This document shows positions 1-6,885 of a stretch of 64,000 nucleotides of DNA, in pieces. Origin of the DNA: Tenggerimyces sp963762635 (GTDB taxonomy: Bacteria; Actinomycetota; Actinomycetes; Propionibacteriales; Actinopolymorphaceae); contig CAVXLQ010000003.1 of assembly GCA_963762635.1 (NCBI GenBank), positions 806,001-870,000 of the forward strand, read 5' to 3'. Numbering within the stretch: the first letter of the stretch is position 1; every line of letters starts with the position of its first letter. The notes under the pieces are model-generated. The model was given only the letters and a program-made list of their open reading frames with translations, did not search any database and was not told the origin of the DNA. The position numbers and the translations under genes were made by a program.

Positions 1-836
1 AGCTTGGCCAGTCCAGCGGCGTTGCCTGTGCCGTCGGCGGATGGGCTCTCGGCGAGGGCGGACCTCGGGTCGTTGGACGAGTCGAAGTCGACCGCGATGC
101 TGGCGAACGTGGCCCGGAACGTCAGCGACGTCGGGTCGTTCAACGCCGCGAACAGCCCGGCGAGCTCCGCTACCTCCTTGCCCAGTGCCTGTTCGCCTGG
201 GTTGGGAGCGGCGATCTCGGCGAGCCTCCCGAGCTCTGTTTCGGGGAGGCCGATGTACGCGTCGATGCCGTATGGGTCGGCGATCTCGCGGGTGAGGAAC
301 TGGCCGACGGTGAGACCGGTCGTGCGCCGGATCAGTTCGCTGAGCGCGTGCCCGATCGTCAGCGCGTGATAGCCGTGTGCGGTGCCGGGCGTCCATTCGG
401 GCGTCGCGGCGGCGATGGCTTCCACGACGGGTGTTCCGGCCTCGAGGGTCTCGATCGTGACGGGCGACTTCTCCAACGTGACAACGCCCGCTTGGTGGCT
501 CATCAGCTGGCGGATCGTGATGTCGCCCTTGCCTTCGGCCGCGAACTCCGGCCAGGAGGACGCGACCTTCGCGTCGAGGTCGAGCTGGCCCCTGTCGACG
601 ACGAATAGGGTGGCGATAGCGGCGAGTGCCTTGGTCGTGGACGCGATGACCGCGAGGGTGTCGCGTTCCCACGGCTTCGTGCGGGCGATGTCCGCGTGTC
701 CGCCCCAGAGGTCGACCACCAGCTGGCCGTGGTGGTAGGCAGCGACGCTGGCGCCAAGCTCCTTGCCCGCTTGGAAGTTCGCGCGAAAGGCCTCCTTGAC
801 GCTGGTGAAGGCGTCGGTCGTTGTTCCGTTGATCAT
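1..836 (-). CDS. serine hydrolase, beta-lactamase/EstB family (C-terminus cut by window edge)
   Basis: Serine beta-lactamase-fold hydrolase; members are esterases, D-aminopeptidases or penicillin-binding proteins. About 278 codons are visible from the ATG at 836 and the frame runs open off the left edge, so the C-terminus is missing. The nucleophile motif S-T-T-K lies at residues 66-69 (context AVIASTTKALAA) and a Tyr sits at the usual second-motif position (GYHALT, about residue 156). No signal peptide is visible, suggesting a cytoplasmic enzyme. It is divergent from a TetR gene, and two palindromes lie directly upstream of its start, so it is probably the TetR target. The real substrate is unknown; clinical beta-lactam resistance is not implied. 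Confidence 0.85.
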   Translation of the reverse strand, partial: MINGTTTDAFTSVKEAFRANFQAGKELGASVAAYHHGQLVVDLWGGHADIARTKPWERDTLAVIASTTKALAAIATLFVVDRGQLDLDAKVASSWPEFAAEGKGDITIRQLMSHQAGVVTLEKSPVTIETLEAGTPVVEAIAAATPEWTPGTAHGYHALTIGHALSELIRRTTGLTVGQFLTREIADPYGIDAYIGLPETELGRLAEIAAPNPGEQALGKEVAELAGLFAALNDPTSLTFRATFASIAVDFDSSNDPRSALAESPSADGTGNAAGLAK

Positions 837-842
837 CTCGCC

Positions 843-896
843 ATATCCTCTCTACCGACCGGTCGGTAGAGAGGATATCTACCGACCGGTCGGTAG
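843..896. promoter_or_regulatory. double palindromic TetR operator in divergent promoter
   Basis: Bases 843-878 form a perfect 36-bp palindrome (half-site ATATCCTCTCTACCGACC). Bases 879-896 are a second perfect 18-bp palindrome, CTACCGACCGGTCGGTAG, whose sequence is also the core of the first (852-869). The two cores are 27 bp apart centre to centre. They fill the gap between the serine hydrolase (start 836) and the TetR gene (start 920), the classical place for a TetR operator controlling both promoters. Palindromes are seen directly; binding is inferred. Confidence 0.8.
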
Positions 897-919
897 GCAA
901 TGCTGCTAGCCTTCGTTCC

Positions 920-1468
920 ATGGCGGCCGTGGCAGAGGACACACCGAGTCGGATCCGGTCCGTGGCGGTGGAACTGTTCGCGACGAAGAGCTACCGCGGT
1001 ACGTCGATGCGCGAGATCGCCGAGGGCGTGGGCATCACGAAGGCTTCGCTGTACTACCACTTCCGGTCGAAGGCCGAGATCCTCGAGAACGTGCTGGGTC
1101 CGCTGCTGGGCCAGCTCGACGAGGTGCTGGTCGTCGCCGGTGGCCGCCGCGGGCTGGCCGCCGTACGTACGCAGGTGCTGGAGGGCTCGGTCGACGCGCT
1201 GCTCAGCAACCGCCGCATCCTGGCGCTGTTGTTCCGCGACGCGTCGGTCTACGGCGCGGACGGGCTCGTCCTGGGCAGCCGGGTGATCGCCTGGATGGAG
1301 CAGGCGCAGAAGCTCCTCGCCGGCCCGCGCGCCGGCTGGCGCGACCGGGTCCGGGCGACCCAGGCGCTGAGTGCGCTCGCGGACCCGATCAGCCTGTTCC
1401 CCGACGTTCCCGACGCCGACCTACGCGCCGAACTCCTCCGCGGCGCGCACGAGCTGCTGGCGACCTAG
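920..1468 (+). CDS. TetR/AcrR family transcriptional regulator
   Basis: One-component repressor of 182 aa, the usual TetR size. The N-terminal helix-turn-helix spans about residues 10-55, with the signature TSMREIAEGVGITKASLYYH followed by F-R-S-K. The C-terminal ligand domain (about 70-180) is too variable to predict an inducer. The ATG at 920 begins 24 bp after the second palindrome; no strong ribosome binding site is visible, so the transcript may have a short leader. It is divergent from the serine hydrolase and likely controls it and itself. Its stop codon overlaps the convergent small gene by 4 bp. Confidence 0.93.
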   Translation: MAAVAEDTPSRIRSVAVELFATKSYRGTSMREIAEGVGITKASLYYHFRSKAEILENVLGPLLGQLDEVLVVAGGRRGLAAVRTQVLEGSVDALLSNRRILALLFRDASVYGADGLVLGSRVIAWMEQAQKLLAGPRAGWRDRVRATQALSALADPISLFPDVPDADLRAELLRGAHELLAT

Positions 1469-1713
1469 ACGATCCCGCCGGCGTACTCGTACTCGCACTG
1501 GAACTCCTCGTCCGGGTGCTCGGCGACGAGAACCCAGATCCCGATGCCCGTTCCCGCCGGGTCGCTGTCGAGGATCGCGGGCGGGCAGCCGATCGAGTCG
1601 GCGCTCTGGCGGAGATCGACCGGTACCTCGATCCTGCTGCCCTCGCGGAACGGCTTGCGCTGCTGGAAGTCCGCCGGCCTGTACCGCCGGGTCGCCGCCT
1701 CGTAGTCGGCCAT
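1465..1713 (-). CDS. conserved small protein, function unknown
   Basis: An 82-aa acidic protein starting MADYEAATRRYRPADFQQ and ending with an acidic, aromatic tail (EEFQCEYEYAGGIV). No signal peptide or membrane segment is seen. A strong ribosome binding site (GGAGGGGAC) directly precedes the ATG at 1713, supporting it as a real gene. It is the last gene of a minus-strand run that starts near 4.2 kb and overlaps the TetR gene tail to tail. I do not recognise the family. Confidence 0.7.
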   Translation of the reverse strand: MADYEAATRRYRPADFQQRKPFREGSRIEVPVDLRQSADSIGCPPAILDSDPAGTGIGIWVLVAEHPDEEFQCEYEYAGGIV

Positions 1714-1753
1714 GTCCCCTCCCGATGTTCCACGTCCGAGCTCGATTTCGATG

Positions 1754-2251
1754 CTAGACGTCGTGAACGCGGGTCATGCGGTGTTCGGTCGCTTCGAGCC
1801 GTTCGTCGACCTTCGTGCCGCCGTCCAGCTCGAAGCCGAACTTGCGGTAGAAGGTCATCGCGCGGTCGTTGCCGCCGACCACCCAGAGGTACGCCGAGTG
1901 GTCGCCGAGCGCCTCGGTGATCAGCTGGTGGGCGAGCCCGGTGCCGTGACGGCTGGCGAGCACGTTGATCGCCATGAGTTCAAGCGGCGTCGGCGGGTCG
2001 TCGTCCCGGGCGGGACCGACGGTGATGAAGCCGACGAGCTGGTCGCCCGCGACACCTACGAGGCGGGTCATGGTGTCGTCGGGCTCGGCGAGCATGGCCC
2101 GCCAACGGTCGGCCGACCGGGCCGGATCGAGCTCGTCGAGATAGCGCTGCGCGATCAGCCCGCCGTACGCCTCGCGCCAGATCCGCACGTGGATCTCCCC
2201 GAGCTGGTCGGCGTCTTCGAGCGTGGGTTGCCGAATCGTGTACTCGATCAC
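1754..2251 (-). CDS. GNAT family N-acetyltransferase
   Basis: Single-domain GNAT acyltransferase of 165 aa. Visible features are the N-terminal alpha1 region (DADQLGEIHVRIWREAYGGL), a central beta strand LELMAINVLAS and the acetyl-CoA loop R-H-G-T-G-L-A-H-Q-L (motif A form R/Q-x-x-G-x-G/A), then the C-terminal AMTFYRKFGFELDGG signature. The start used is GTG at 2251. The acceptor substrate cannot be told from sequence; several relatives are ribosomal-protein or small-amine acetyltransferases. It follows the SH3-domain gene by 23 bp on the same strand. Confidence 0.9.
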   Translation of the reverse strand: MIEYTIRQPTLEDADQLGEIHVRIWREAYGGLIAQRYLDELDPARSADRWRAMLAEPDDTMTRLVGVAGDQLVGFITVGPARDDDPPTPLELMAINVLASRHGTGLAHQLITEALGDHSAYLWVVGGNDRAMTFYRKFGFELDGGTKVDERLEATEHRMTRVHDV

Positions 2252-2274
2252 GCTCCATTGTCCTGATCATGGTT

Positions 2275-2847
2275 CTACCCGCAGAACTCGGGCACGAGGC
2301 CGTTGAGGTTCTTGATGTAGCGAGCGGTGACCCAGCGGCCGTCGTAGAGCTGGTACCAGCGGTCGTTGCCGTCGACCTCGTCGCCGGTCACCTTGCAGAT
2401 CGCGTTGAGCTTGGCGCCGTACGCGAGGCTGCCGGCGTTCGTCGCGTCGAGGCTCGGCGTGGTGCGGAGCTTGACCGATGGCTTGGCGGTGACCTGACCG
2501 TCGGGCGGACCGAGATTGCAGTAGTGCGGGGCCCTGCCGACGTCCTCGATGTTCCTGGCGGCGGCGTAGCGCCAGGTGTTCGGGCCGGCCTGGATGCGGT
2601 ACCAGAACCGGTTGCCGTCGACGTCCGGACCTTCGATCTTGCACGCGATCGTGACCTTGGTGCCCTTCTTCAGGACACTCGTCAGCTTCGCGGCCGGTGT
2701 CGGGAACGTGCGAACGTTCACCGACGCGGTCGCTTCGCCCTTGTACACCTCGGCATTCGCCGGTTGTGCGACGGCGACCAGGCCGACGACGGGCACCGCG
2801 AGTGCCGTAGCGACCATTGCCGCGGTGGTACGCATTGCCTTGCTCAT
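2275..2847 (-). CDS. secreted protein with two bacterial SH3 domains
   Basis: A 190-aa exported protein. Residues 1-32 form a Sec signal peptide with a hydrophobic core and an A-N-A cleavage site. Two SH3b-like repeats follow (about 38-110 and 118-190), each with the V-x-x-R-T-x-P-x-x-x-x-T pattern (ASVNVRTFPTPAAKLT and PSVKLRTTPSLDATN) and paired cysteines. SH3b domains usually bind cell-wall peptides or act as autolysin targeting modules, but no catalytic domain is attached here. The ATG overlaps the stop of the upstream AbiEi/DUF559 gene by 4 bp (ATGA), indicating translational coupling. Confidence 0.88.
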   Translation of the reverse strand: MSKAMRTTAAMVATALAVPVVGLVAVAQPANAEVYKGEATASVNVRTFPTPAAKLTSVLKKGTKVTIACKIEGPDVDGNRFWYRIQAGPNTWRYAAARNIEDVGRAPHYCNLGPPDGQVTAKPSVKLRTTPSLDATNAGSLAYGAKLNAICKVTGDEVDGNDRWYQLYDGRWVTARYIKNLNGLVPEFCG

Positions 2848-3806
2848 GCTGCTGTCTCCTTACGGGCGGCCCGGTCGAACGCTTGCGAGACGCGTTCGCC
2901 CAGGGCGTGGCGGTTGGCGGGGTGCAGGTCGTTCCAGGTCACTCGGACGACCTCGTAGCCGAGCTCTCGCAGCGCGGCCTCGCGTCTTCGTTCGCGCCGC
3001 ACGACCATGGCGGGGTCCTGGCCGTCGCGGAGGTCGCGGTGGTACGGCGCTCGTCCGTCGAACTCGGCGATCGTGCGGTGCTCGGCGAACAGGAAGTCGC
3101 ACCGATCCTGGAGCGAACCGATCCCCGGTTGCAGCTCCGGAGCGGGCAGGTCGAGCTCGGCGAACACGACCCGGGCCAACGACTCCCCGGCCGACTCCGA
3201 CAGCCGGTCCGCGAACGCGACCACCCGCCCGGCGGCTCCGGCGCCACCCCGCCCCCTCAGCCCGTCCAGAGCCTCGAGCAACGAGGCCCAGGGCAGACCG
3301 AGCCGGAGCGCCGAGTCCGCGGCGACGACCGCGGAGTCGTACGGACCGACCCGCGCCACGTCGATGACGGTCCGGGCCAGCGAGGTGACCGGCAGCTCGT
3401 GGCGCAGCGTGAACTCGCCCGGCATCAGCTGTCCCGCGTGCTCGTGCAGGCCGGCGGCGACCTGAGCGGACTCCAAGTCGGACCGGGTGATGTGGACGCG
3501 CGACAGGTTGGGCTGGTGTAACGCCAGTCCCCAGACCGCGGCGGCGGACCAGTGACTGACCACCGCCGGGACATCGAGCTGCAGTATGGCGGCGCGGACC
3601 ATCAGGACGTGCCGGCCGACAGCGTCGGCGGCGGTCCAGACCGAACGCTCGACGAGAACGTCGGAACGTATTCGGTGCCAGGCCAGCTCTCGTACGTACC
3701 GGTCGACGTCAGCGTCGTCGTAGCCGGCGTCGAGCGCCTGCTGGCGGGTGAAAAGGCCGTGCTGGTGAGCGGCGACGACCCCGAGGGTGGAGTGCGGTGG
3801 GTTCAT
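2844..3806 (-). CDS. AbiEi-like antitoxin / DUF559 endonuclease-fold protein
   Basis: A 320-aa cytoplasmic protein. The N-terminus (residues 1-75, HQHGLFTRQQALDAGYDDAD) resembles the winged-helix AbiEi_4 antitoxin domain. The C-terminal third (about 225-315) has a Vsr/DUF559 restriction-fold pattern (CDFLFAEHRTIAEFDG, then LRELGYEVVRVTWNDL). Start chosen at the ATG at 3806; the frame stays open upstream but that extension lacks protein-like sequence. No AbiEii-type nucleotidyltransferase toxin is adjacent, so it is an orphan. Such proteins are abundant in Actinobacteria and poorly understood. DnaA-box-like repeats lie in its promoter (3859-3894). Confidence 0.82.
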   Translation of the reverse strand: MNPPHSTLGVVAAHQHGLFTRQQALDAGYDDADVDRYVRELAWHRIRSDVLVERSVWTAADAVGRHVLMVRAAILQLDVPAVVSHWSAAAVWGLALHQPNLSRVHITRSDLESAQVAAGLHEHAGQLMPGEFTLRHELPVTSLARTVIDVARVGPYDSAVVAADSALRLGLPWASLLEALDGLRGRGGAGAAGRVVAFADRLSESAGESLARVVFAELDLPAPELQPGIGSLQDRCDFLFAEHRTIAEFDGRAPYHRDLRDGQDPAMVVRRERRREAALRELGYEVVRVTWNDLHPANRHALGERVSQAFDRAARKETAA

Positions 3807-3858
3807 GTCCACCACCTTGCGGCAGTGGAAGGGCCACCAGGAGCCGGGCGAGTCGATC

Positions 3859-3894
3859 TGTGGACAACCCGCCGATTCGGCCGCCTGTGGACGA
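3859..3894. repeat. pair of DnaA-box-like 9-mers, 27-bp pitch
   Basis: TGTGGACAA at 3859 and TGTGGACGA at 3886 lie in the same orientation exactly 27 bp apart, between the cupin stop and the AbiEi/DUF559 start. The reverse complement TTGTCCACA is the actinobacterial DnaA-box consensus. A pair with the same 27-bp pitch occurs upstream of recA. A role in regulation or DnaA binding is inferred. Confidence 0.55.
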
Positions 3895-3909
3895 AACGTG
3901 GCCCAGAGC

Positions 3910-4227
3910 CTAAGCGGCGGCGTTCGCCGACTTGACCTCCACCAGGACCACGTTGACCTCGCCCGCCAGCAACTCCCAGGTGTGGTCGAACGCGTCTTCC
4001 TGCCAGACGACCGCACCGGGGTTCAGGTCCACGATCTGCGTCGTCCCGTCCCCGTAGGTCACCTTCTGCCGCCCGGAGCCGAGGTTGACCACGAGCATCG
4101 GCAGGTGCGAGTGCATTGCGCTCTTCCATCCTCGAGAGGCGCGGGCCTGGATCACCCGGATGTGCTCGTTCTCGAACAGCACCTGGTGCGCATCGGGATC
4201 CACGGTCGTCGCGTGAGAAGTGCTCAT
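3910..4227 (-). CDS. small cupin-domain protein
   Basis: A single cupin beta-barrel of 105 aa from the ATG at 4227; the longer open frame upstream overlaps the divergent promoter and is not used. The region HQVLFENEHIRVIQARASRG leads into a His-bearing first motif (AMHSHLPMLVV), followed by LNPGAVVWQEDAFDHTWELL with a second-motif His. Metal binding is plausible, but the reaction is unknown. It is divergent from the HxlR regulator, with an inverted repeat between them, so it is a likely target of that regulator. Confidence 0.85.
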   Translation of the reverse strand: MSTSHATTVDPDAHQVLFENEHIRVIQARASRGWKSAMHSHLPMLVVNLGSGRQKVTYGDGTTQIVDLNPGAVVWQEDAFDHTWELLAGEVNVVLVEVKSANAAA

Positions 4228-4275
4228 GTGAAGGGTCCTGTCTCTAGGCGTCGTCGCGCCACGATAGGCACGTTG

Positions 4276-4292
4276 AGTTGCTAAAAACAACT
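4276..4292. promoter_or_regulatory. inverted repeat, candidate HxlR operator
   Basis: AGTTG-ctaaaaa-CAACT, an interrupted palindrome in an unusually AT-rich spot between the divergent cupin (start 4227) and HxlR gene (start 4317). HxlR repressors commonly bind such sites in divergent promoters; binding here is inferred. Confidence 0.45.
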
Positions 4293-4316
4293 GAAGCTGG
4301 TGGTAATCTAGGACTC

Positions 4317-4961
4317 ATGCCGACCAGCCGTAGCTACCGGGACTCTTGTGGGATGGCGCGAGCGCTCGACGTGGTCGGGGAACGCTGGGCGTTGCTGCTC
4401 GTTCGGGAGCTGCTCTACGTTCCCCAACGCTTCGCCGAGCTACGGCACGCCCTGCCCAACGTGAGCTCGAACCTGCTCGCCGATCGACTACGGGAGCTCG
4501 AACAGCACGGCGTGATCCGTCGCCGCAAACTCGCGTCGACGAAGGGTCCGCAGGTCTACAAGCTGACCGAGTGGGGCCGGAAGCTCGAGCCGGTCGTCCT
4601 CGCGCTGAGCGAGTGGGGGATCGATGCGCCGAGTCCGCCAGAGCCCACCTCGCTCAGCGCCACGTCGGTGCTGAACTTCCTGCGCATCGGCGTACCCCGA
4701 GACAAAGCGGCGCCGCCGGTCGTCGCTCGCCTCGATCTCGACGGCTCCGTCTGGACGGTCTCCGTCGAGGCTGGAGAGGTCCAGGTACGGGGCGGGGAGC
4801 CCGCCACCGCCGACATCTCACTTCGGGCGGACCCGAAGACGCTCGGCAGTCTGCTGGCCGACCCCGCCACGCTCGACGGCGCGATCGCCGACGGGAGCGT
4901 GGCTCTGGTCGGCGACCGGCTGACCCTCGGCCGGCTGCTCTACGGCGTGGCTAGAGCCTGA
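4317..4961 (+). CDS. HxlR-type regulator fused to an SCP2-like sterol-carrier domain
   Basis: A 214-aa protein from the ATG at 4317. Residues 1-100 are an HxlR winged helix (GMARALDVVGERWALLLVRE, SSNLLADRLRELEQHGVIRR) with an N-terminal Cys (SYRDSCGMA) at the position used for redox or aldehyde sensing in some relatives. Residues 115-214 resemble an SCP2/alkyl-sulfatase C-terminal domain (DLDGSVWTVSVEAGEVQVRG, ADPKTLGSLLADPATLDGAI). The fusion suggests a hydrophobic ligand signals through the added domain; this is inference. Its last 11 bp overlap the convergent propeller gene. Confidence 0.88.
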   Translation: MPTSRSYRDSCGMARALDVVGERWALLLVRELLYVPQRFAELRHALPNVSSNLLADRLRELEQHGVIRRRKLASTKGPQVYKLTEWGRKLEPVVLALSEWGIDAPSPPEPTSLSATSVLNFLRIGVPRDKAAPPVVARLDLDGSVWTVSVEAGEVQVRGGEPATADISLRADPKTLGSLLADPATLDGAIADGSVALVGDRLTLGRLLYGVARA

Positions 4962-6225
4962 CTCGCGACCACTTCTGCCCGCCGTCCGTCGTACGGAACA
5001 GCTTGCCGTCGAGGTCGAGGACGTAGCCGACCTTCTCGTTGGTGAAGCCCGCGAACGTCGGCTGGCCGAGCTCCTTGATCGGAACCGTCTGCGTCTTGCC
5101 CTGGTCGGACAGGAGCTCCACCTGTCCCTGCACCGCGACGATCGTCTGCGACGACGTCCGTGCCCCGACCAACAGGTTGTTGGGCAGCGACTCCTCCGCC
5201 TCGACCGGGTCCCACGAACGTCCGGCGTCGTGCGACACGAACACCGACGCCGCCGTGCCGGTCGGGCAGCTCAGCCACACCGAGTCGGCAGTCACCGACA
5301 GCGTTCCGCCGGACAGGTCCGGCGAGCAGGGCGAAGCGAACCGGGAGAACTCCGCGCCGCCGTTCGACGAGGCCGCGGTCACGCCCTCGTCGGAGGAACG
5401 GTCCGCGATCACCACGATCGAGCCCACCACGGCCAGATCGCTGGGATCGGAGAGCTCCACGTCCAGCTGCGTCCACTTGTCGGAGTCGATCGGCGCACCC
5501 CAGGCGGACCACTTGTCGCCTTCCTTCGCCAGCGCGATCGCCCGGCCGGACGCGACCTCCAGTCGCTCGACCTTGCCGGACATCGAGGGGACCTTCGTCC
5601 ACGTCGAGCCGCCGTTGTGGGTCGCCCACAGCGCGCGACCGTACGCCCAGCCGTTCTCGCCGTCGACCGCGAACCGGATCGAGCTGATCGAGTCGGGCTT
5701 CAGCTCGTTCGTGCCGGCGGCGACCGGTGCCTCGATGGTCGCTGTCGGAGTGAACGTCTTGCCGCCGTCGGTGGTCGTCATCACGTCGGCGGTGCCCGTC
5801 GTTCCCTTACCCAGCAACCAGAACCTGTCCGGGCCGACCGCGGTGAACGACACCGCGGTGAACTCCGCCGCCATCTCGTTCCGGTACGTGTCCCCGGTGG
5901 GCTCCGACGGCTGAGGCGACGGGCCGGCATCGGCTGGACCCTGCGACAGGGCGCTGCCGTCCTTGGTCGACTCCTGGTCGCCCTTGTCGCCGCCCGCCAC
6001 GGTCACGTTGCCGCCACGGTCCGGCAGGACGTTCGCCAGGTAGCCCACGCCACCGGCGCCGCCGGCCACGACGAGGACGGCAGCGGCCGCCATGCCGATG
6101 TTGCGTCGTACGCGGCGCCTCTTGGCGCCCTGATGCACCTTGCGCAACGCGCTGTCGGTATCTGCTTCCACCCGCCAGCTGTCGTCGCTCAGCAGGTGAC
6201 GGACACGGTCCTCTAGGGGGTCCAT
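4951..6225 (-). CDS. membrane-anchored beta-propeller (BNR/sialidase-like) partner of ECF sigma factor
   Basis: A 424-aa single-pass protein. Residues 1-42 are a charged cytoplasmic segment, residues about 44-65 one membrane helix, then a Gly/Asp/Ser linker, then a large extracellular propeller from about 115 with repeats of the type TTTDGGKTFTP, ATHNGGSTWTKV, SHDAGRSWDPV and RTTDGGQKWSRV. The catalytic sialidase FRIP motif is absent, so it is probably a sensor or binding protein. It overlaps the 3' end of the sigma factor gene by 13 bp and is co-transcribed, the usual position of an anti-sigma factor, but it has no zinc-binding anti-sigma domain. Confidence 0.85.
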   Translation of the reverse strand: MDPLEDRVRHLLSDDSWRVEADTDSALRKVHQGAKRRRVRRNIGMAAAAVLVVAGGAGGVGYLANVLPDRGGNVTVAGGDKGDQESTKDGSALSQGPADAGPSPQPSEPTGDTYRNEMAAEFTAVSFTAVGPDRFWLLGKGTTGTADVMTTTDGGKTFTPTATIEAPVAAGTNELKPDSISSIRFAVDGENGWAYGRALWATHNGGSTWTKVPSMSGKVERLEVASGRAIALAKEGDKWSAWGAPIDSDKWTQLDVELSDPSDLAVVGSIVVIADRSSDEGVTAASSNGGAEFSRFASPCSPDLSGGTLSVTADSVWLSCPTGTAASVFVSHDAGRSWDPVEAEESLPNNLLVGARTSSQTIVAVQGQVELLSDQGKTQTVPIKELGQPTFAGFTNEKVGYVLDLDGKLFRTTDGGQKWSRVRL

Positions 6226-6713
6226 GTGGCGTCCTCCTGGTTGGGCAGTTGGTCCCGCAGCTTCGCGAGAGCCTTGAACGTCTGACTCTTGACCGTTCCC
6301 ACCGAACAGCCGAGCATCTCCGCGACCTGCCGTTCGGACAGGTCCTCGGCGAACCGCAGCACGATCACCGCACGCTGCTTGCGGGGGAGCGCCGACAGGG
6401 CGTTCTGCAGCGCCTGGTCGGGGACCTTCATGTCGGCGTCCTCGACCCGGTCCGGCACCTCGTCGGTGAGGTACTCGCGCCGTCGCTTCCGCCAGATGCT
6501 GACGTTCCGGTTGACCATGGTCCGCCGGACGTAGCCCTCCGGATCGTCGCGCTGCCGGATCCGCGACCAGGAGTTCAGCGTACGTTCGAGCGCGTCCTGG
6601 ACCAGGTCCGCCGCGGCGTCCGCGCTGCCGGTCAACATGTGACCGAACCGCAGTAGCTCGGGCATCCGGTTCCGCACGAACGCATCGAACGCCTCCTCCT
6701 CATCGCTCCGCAC
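6213..6713 (-). CDS. SigE-family ECF RNA polymerase sigma factor
   Basis: Sigma-70 factor of 166 aa with regions 2 and 4 only. Region 2 spans about residues 8-75 (FDAFVRNRMPELLRFGHMLT, DLVQDALERTL). Region 4 spans about 100-155 (ALSALPRKQRAVIVLRFAED, RQVAEMLGCSVGTVKSQTFK). This is the actinobacterial SigE-family subtype of ECF factors. It is the first gene of a two-gene operon with the membrane propeller protein, and is divergent from rmlA across 172 bp. Control by the propeller protein is inferred from gene order. Confidence 0.93.
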   Translation of the reverse strand: MRSDEEEAFDAFVRNRMPELLRFGHMLTGSADAAADLVQDALERTLNSWSRIRQRDDPEGYVRRTMVNRNVSIWRKRRREYLTDEVPDRVEDADMKVPDQALQNALSALPRKQRAVIVLRFAEDLSERQVAEMLGCSVGTVKSQTFKALAKLRDQLPNQEDATWTP

Positions 6714-6885
6714 TCGAGTCCTCCCGCCTCGATGGCGGCTGTGACCATGGACGCACAGCCCTTACCAGTAGGTTGCCTGATGCCTACCGTAGGTTGCCGT
6801 ATCGGGTCCCGAACCTGCGCGAAACGCGCCCTGTAGTGCACAAATAGGCATACCTAGGTACGAAAATATCTCGTACGGTGCCCTC
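6714..6885. promoter_or_regulatory. divergent promoter region, sigma factor / rmlA
   Basis: The 172-bp gap is locally AT-rich near rmlA. It holds two copies of TAGGTTGCC about 25 bp apart (6770s and 6790s), a 10-bp palindrome TACCTAGGTA (6851-6860) and an inverted repeat GTACGA-N7-TCGTAC (6858-6876) just upstream of rmlA. No proven promoter can be assigned; these are candidate control sites for rhamnose synthesis or the sigma operon. Confidence 0.4.

Noticed and set aside
1..836. Clinically relevant beta-lactamase
   Set aside because: The S-x-x-K fold is shared with esterases and peptidases, there is no signal peptide, and a TetR-controlled cytoplasmic esterase is more likely.
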